From Diphasiastrum complanatum (taxonomy: Eukaryota > Streptophyta > Lycopodiopsida > Lycopodiales > Lycopodiaceae): DNA of 64,000 nt. The notes under the pieces are model-generated. The model had not been told where the DNA came from, ran no database searches, and saw only the letters and a program-made list of their open reading frames with translations. Positions 63,815-64,000 of this stretch are shown piece by piece; position 1 is the stretch's first letter, and the number at the start of each line of letters is the position of its first letter. Both the position numbers and the translations under genes were made by a program. The stretch spans positions 40,316,923 through 40,380,922 of the forward strand of contig CM055110.1 of NCBI GenBank assembly GCA_029204225.1, read 5' to 3'.

Positions 63815-64000
63815 TGTAAGTGAATCTCACATGTGTGGAGGATGTTCCCACGTGTGGAGAATTGTAAAGTAAATCAAAATGTTTGATATAGGGGTCTCAT
63901 AGAATTTCATACTCAAGCATTTAGGTGTAGGATGTTGATAGGGTCAAATTTGGCATAGATGGCAAATTATCCATTTCCACTTGTAATGCCACTATTGAGC
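63815..64000 (+). repeat. copia LTR fragment, plus orientation, cut by the window end
   Basis: Starts TGTAAGTGAATCTCACATGTGTGGAGGATG, like the 52003 LTR. Its last 120 bp are the reverse complement of 62060-62170 with few changes. Confidence 0.7.

Overview
The window looks like nuclear DNA from a large, transposon-rich plant genome. It carries hAT (DUF659-type) DNA transposons, LINEs with an APE-type endonuclease, Ty3/gypsy elements with a plant-type integrase, and many Ty1/copia elements primed by initiator-tRNA-Met (TGGTATCAGAGC). Genes have spliceosomal introns, long microsatellites are common, and there are no operons. The one host gene I can support encodes a class III adenylyl cyclase. 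That is unusual for a flowering plant and fits a lineage with motile sperm (fern, lycophyte, bryophyte) or a streptophyte alga. The lineage is inference.

Layout. 1-4874: a decayed hAT transposase gene whose 5' exon is repeated in 623-bp tandem units and whose C terminus carries AT-hooks. 5-7.3 kb: A/T-rich DNA, a GGTACC-rich palindromic array and TTCGAAACG-type motifs. 7.3-16.7 kb: LINE copy 1 (minus, nearly full length), a hAT tail fragment, a decayed LINE piece, and LINE copy 2 (minus, internally deleted). 17.3-23.8 kb: two broken gypsy elements on the plus strand. The first has a solo LTR with a 5-bp target duplication next to its reverse-transcriptase active-site codons, and a small LINE fragment inside its 3' LTR.

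26155-45160: seven plus-strand exons of the adenylyl cyclase. They join into one open frame of 569 codons plus stop, with matching phases throughout. Six splice donors were placed. Five are GT; the sixth is best explained as GC-AG. The introns have swollen by insertion: the 8.6-kb intron holds a copia element nested in another copia element, and the 5.3-kb intron holds a deleted gypsy element and a copia scrap. All recognised metal, adenine-specifying and transition-state residues are present. The 5' exons were not found and may lie further upstream.

45.2-50 kb: gene-poor DNA with an unidentified coding-like stretch and GA microsatellites. 50-64 kb: a pile of copia elements in both orientations. 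It includes a young minus-strand element (54550-59001) with near-identical LTRs and a 5-bp target duplication. Its gag-protease frame is intact and continues through one in-frame TAG into a strongly diverged integrase-like region. At 62.2-63.7 kb is a long copia reverse transcriptase/RNase H frame. The copia LTRs here share repeated CACATGTG/CACGTGTG palindromes.

The transposons do not form a pathway with the cyclase; they are the substrate in which it sits.
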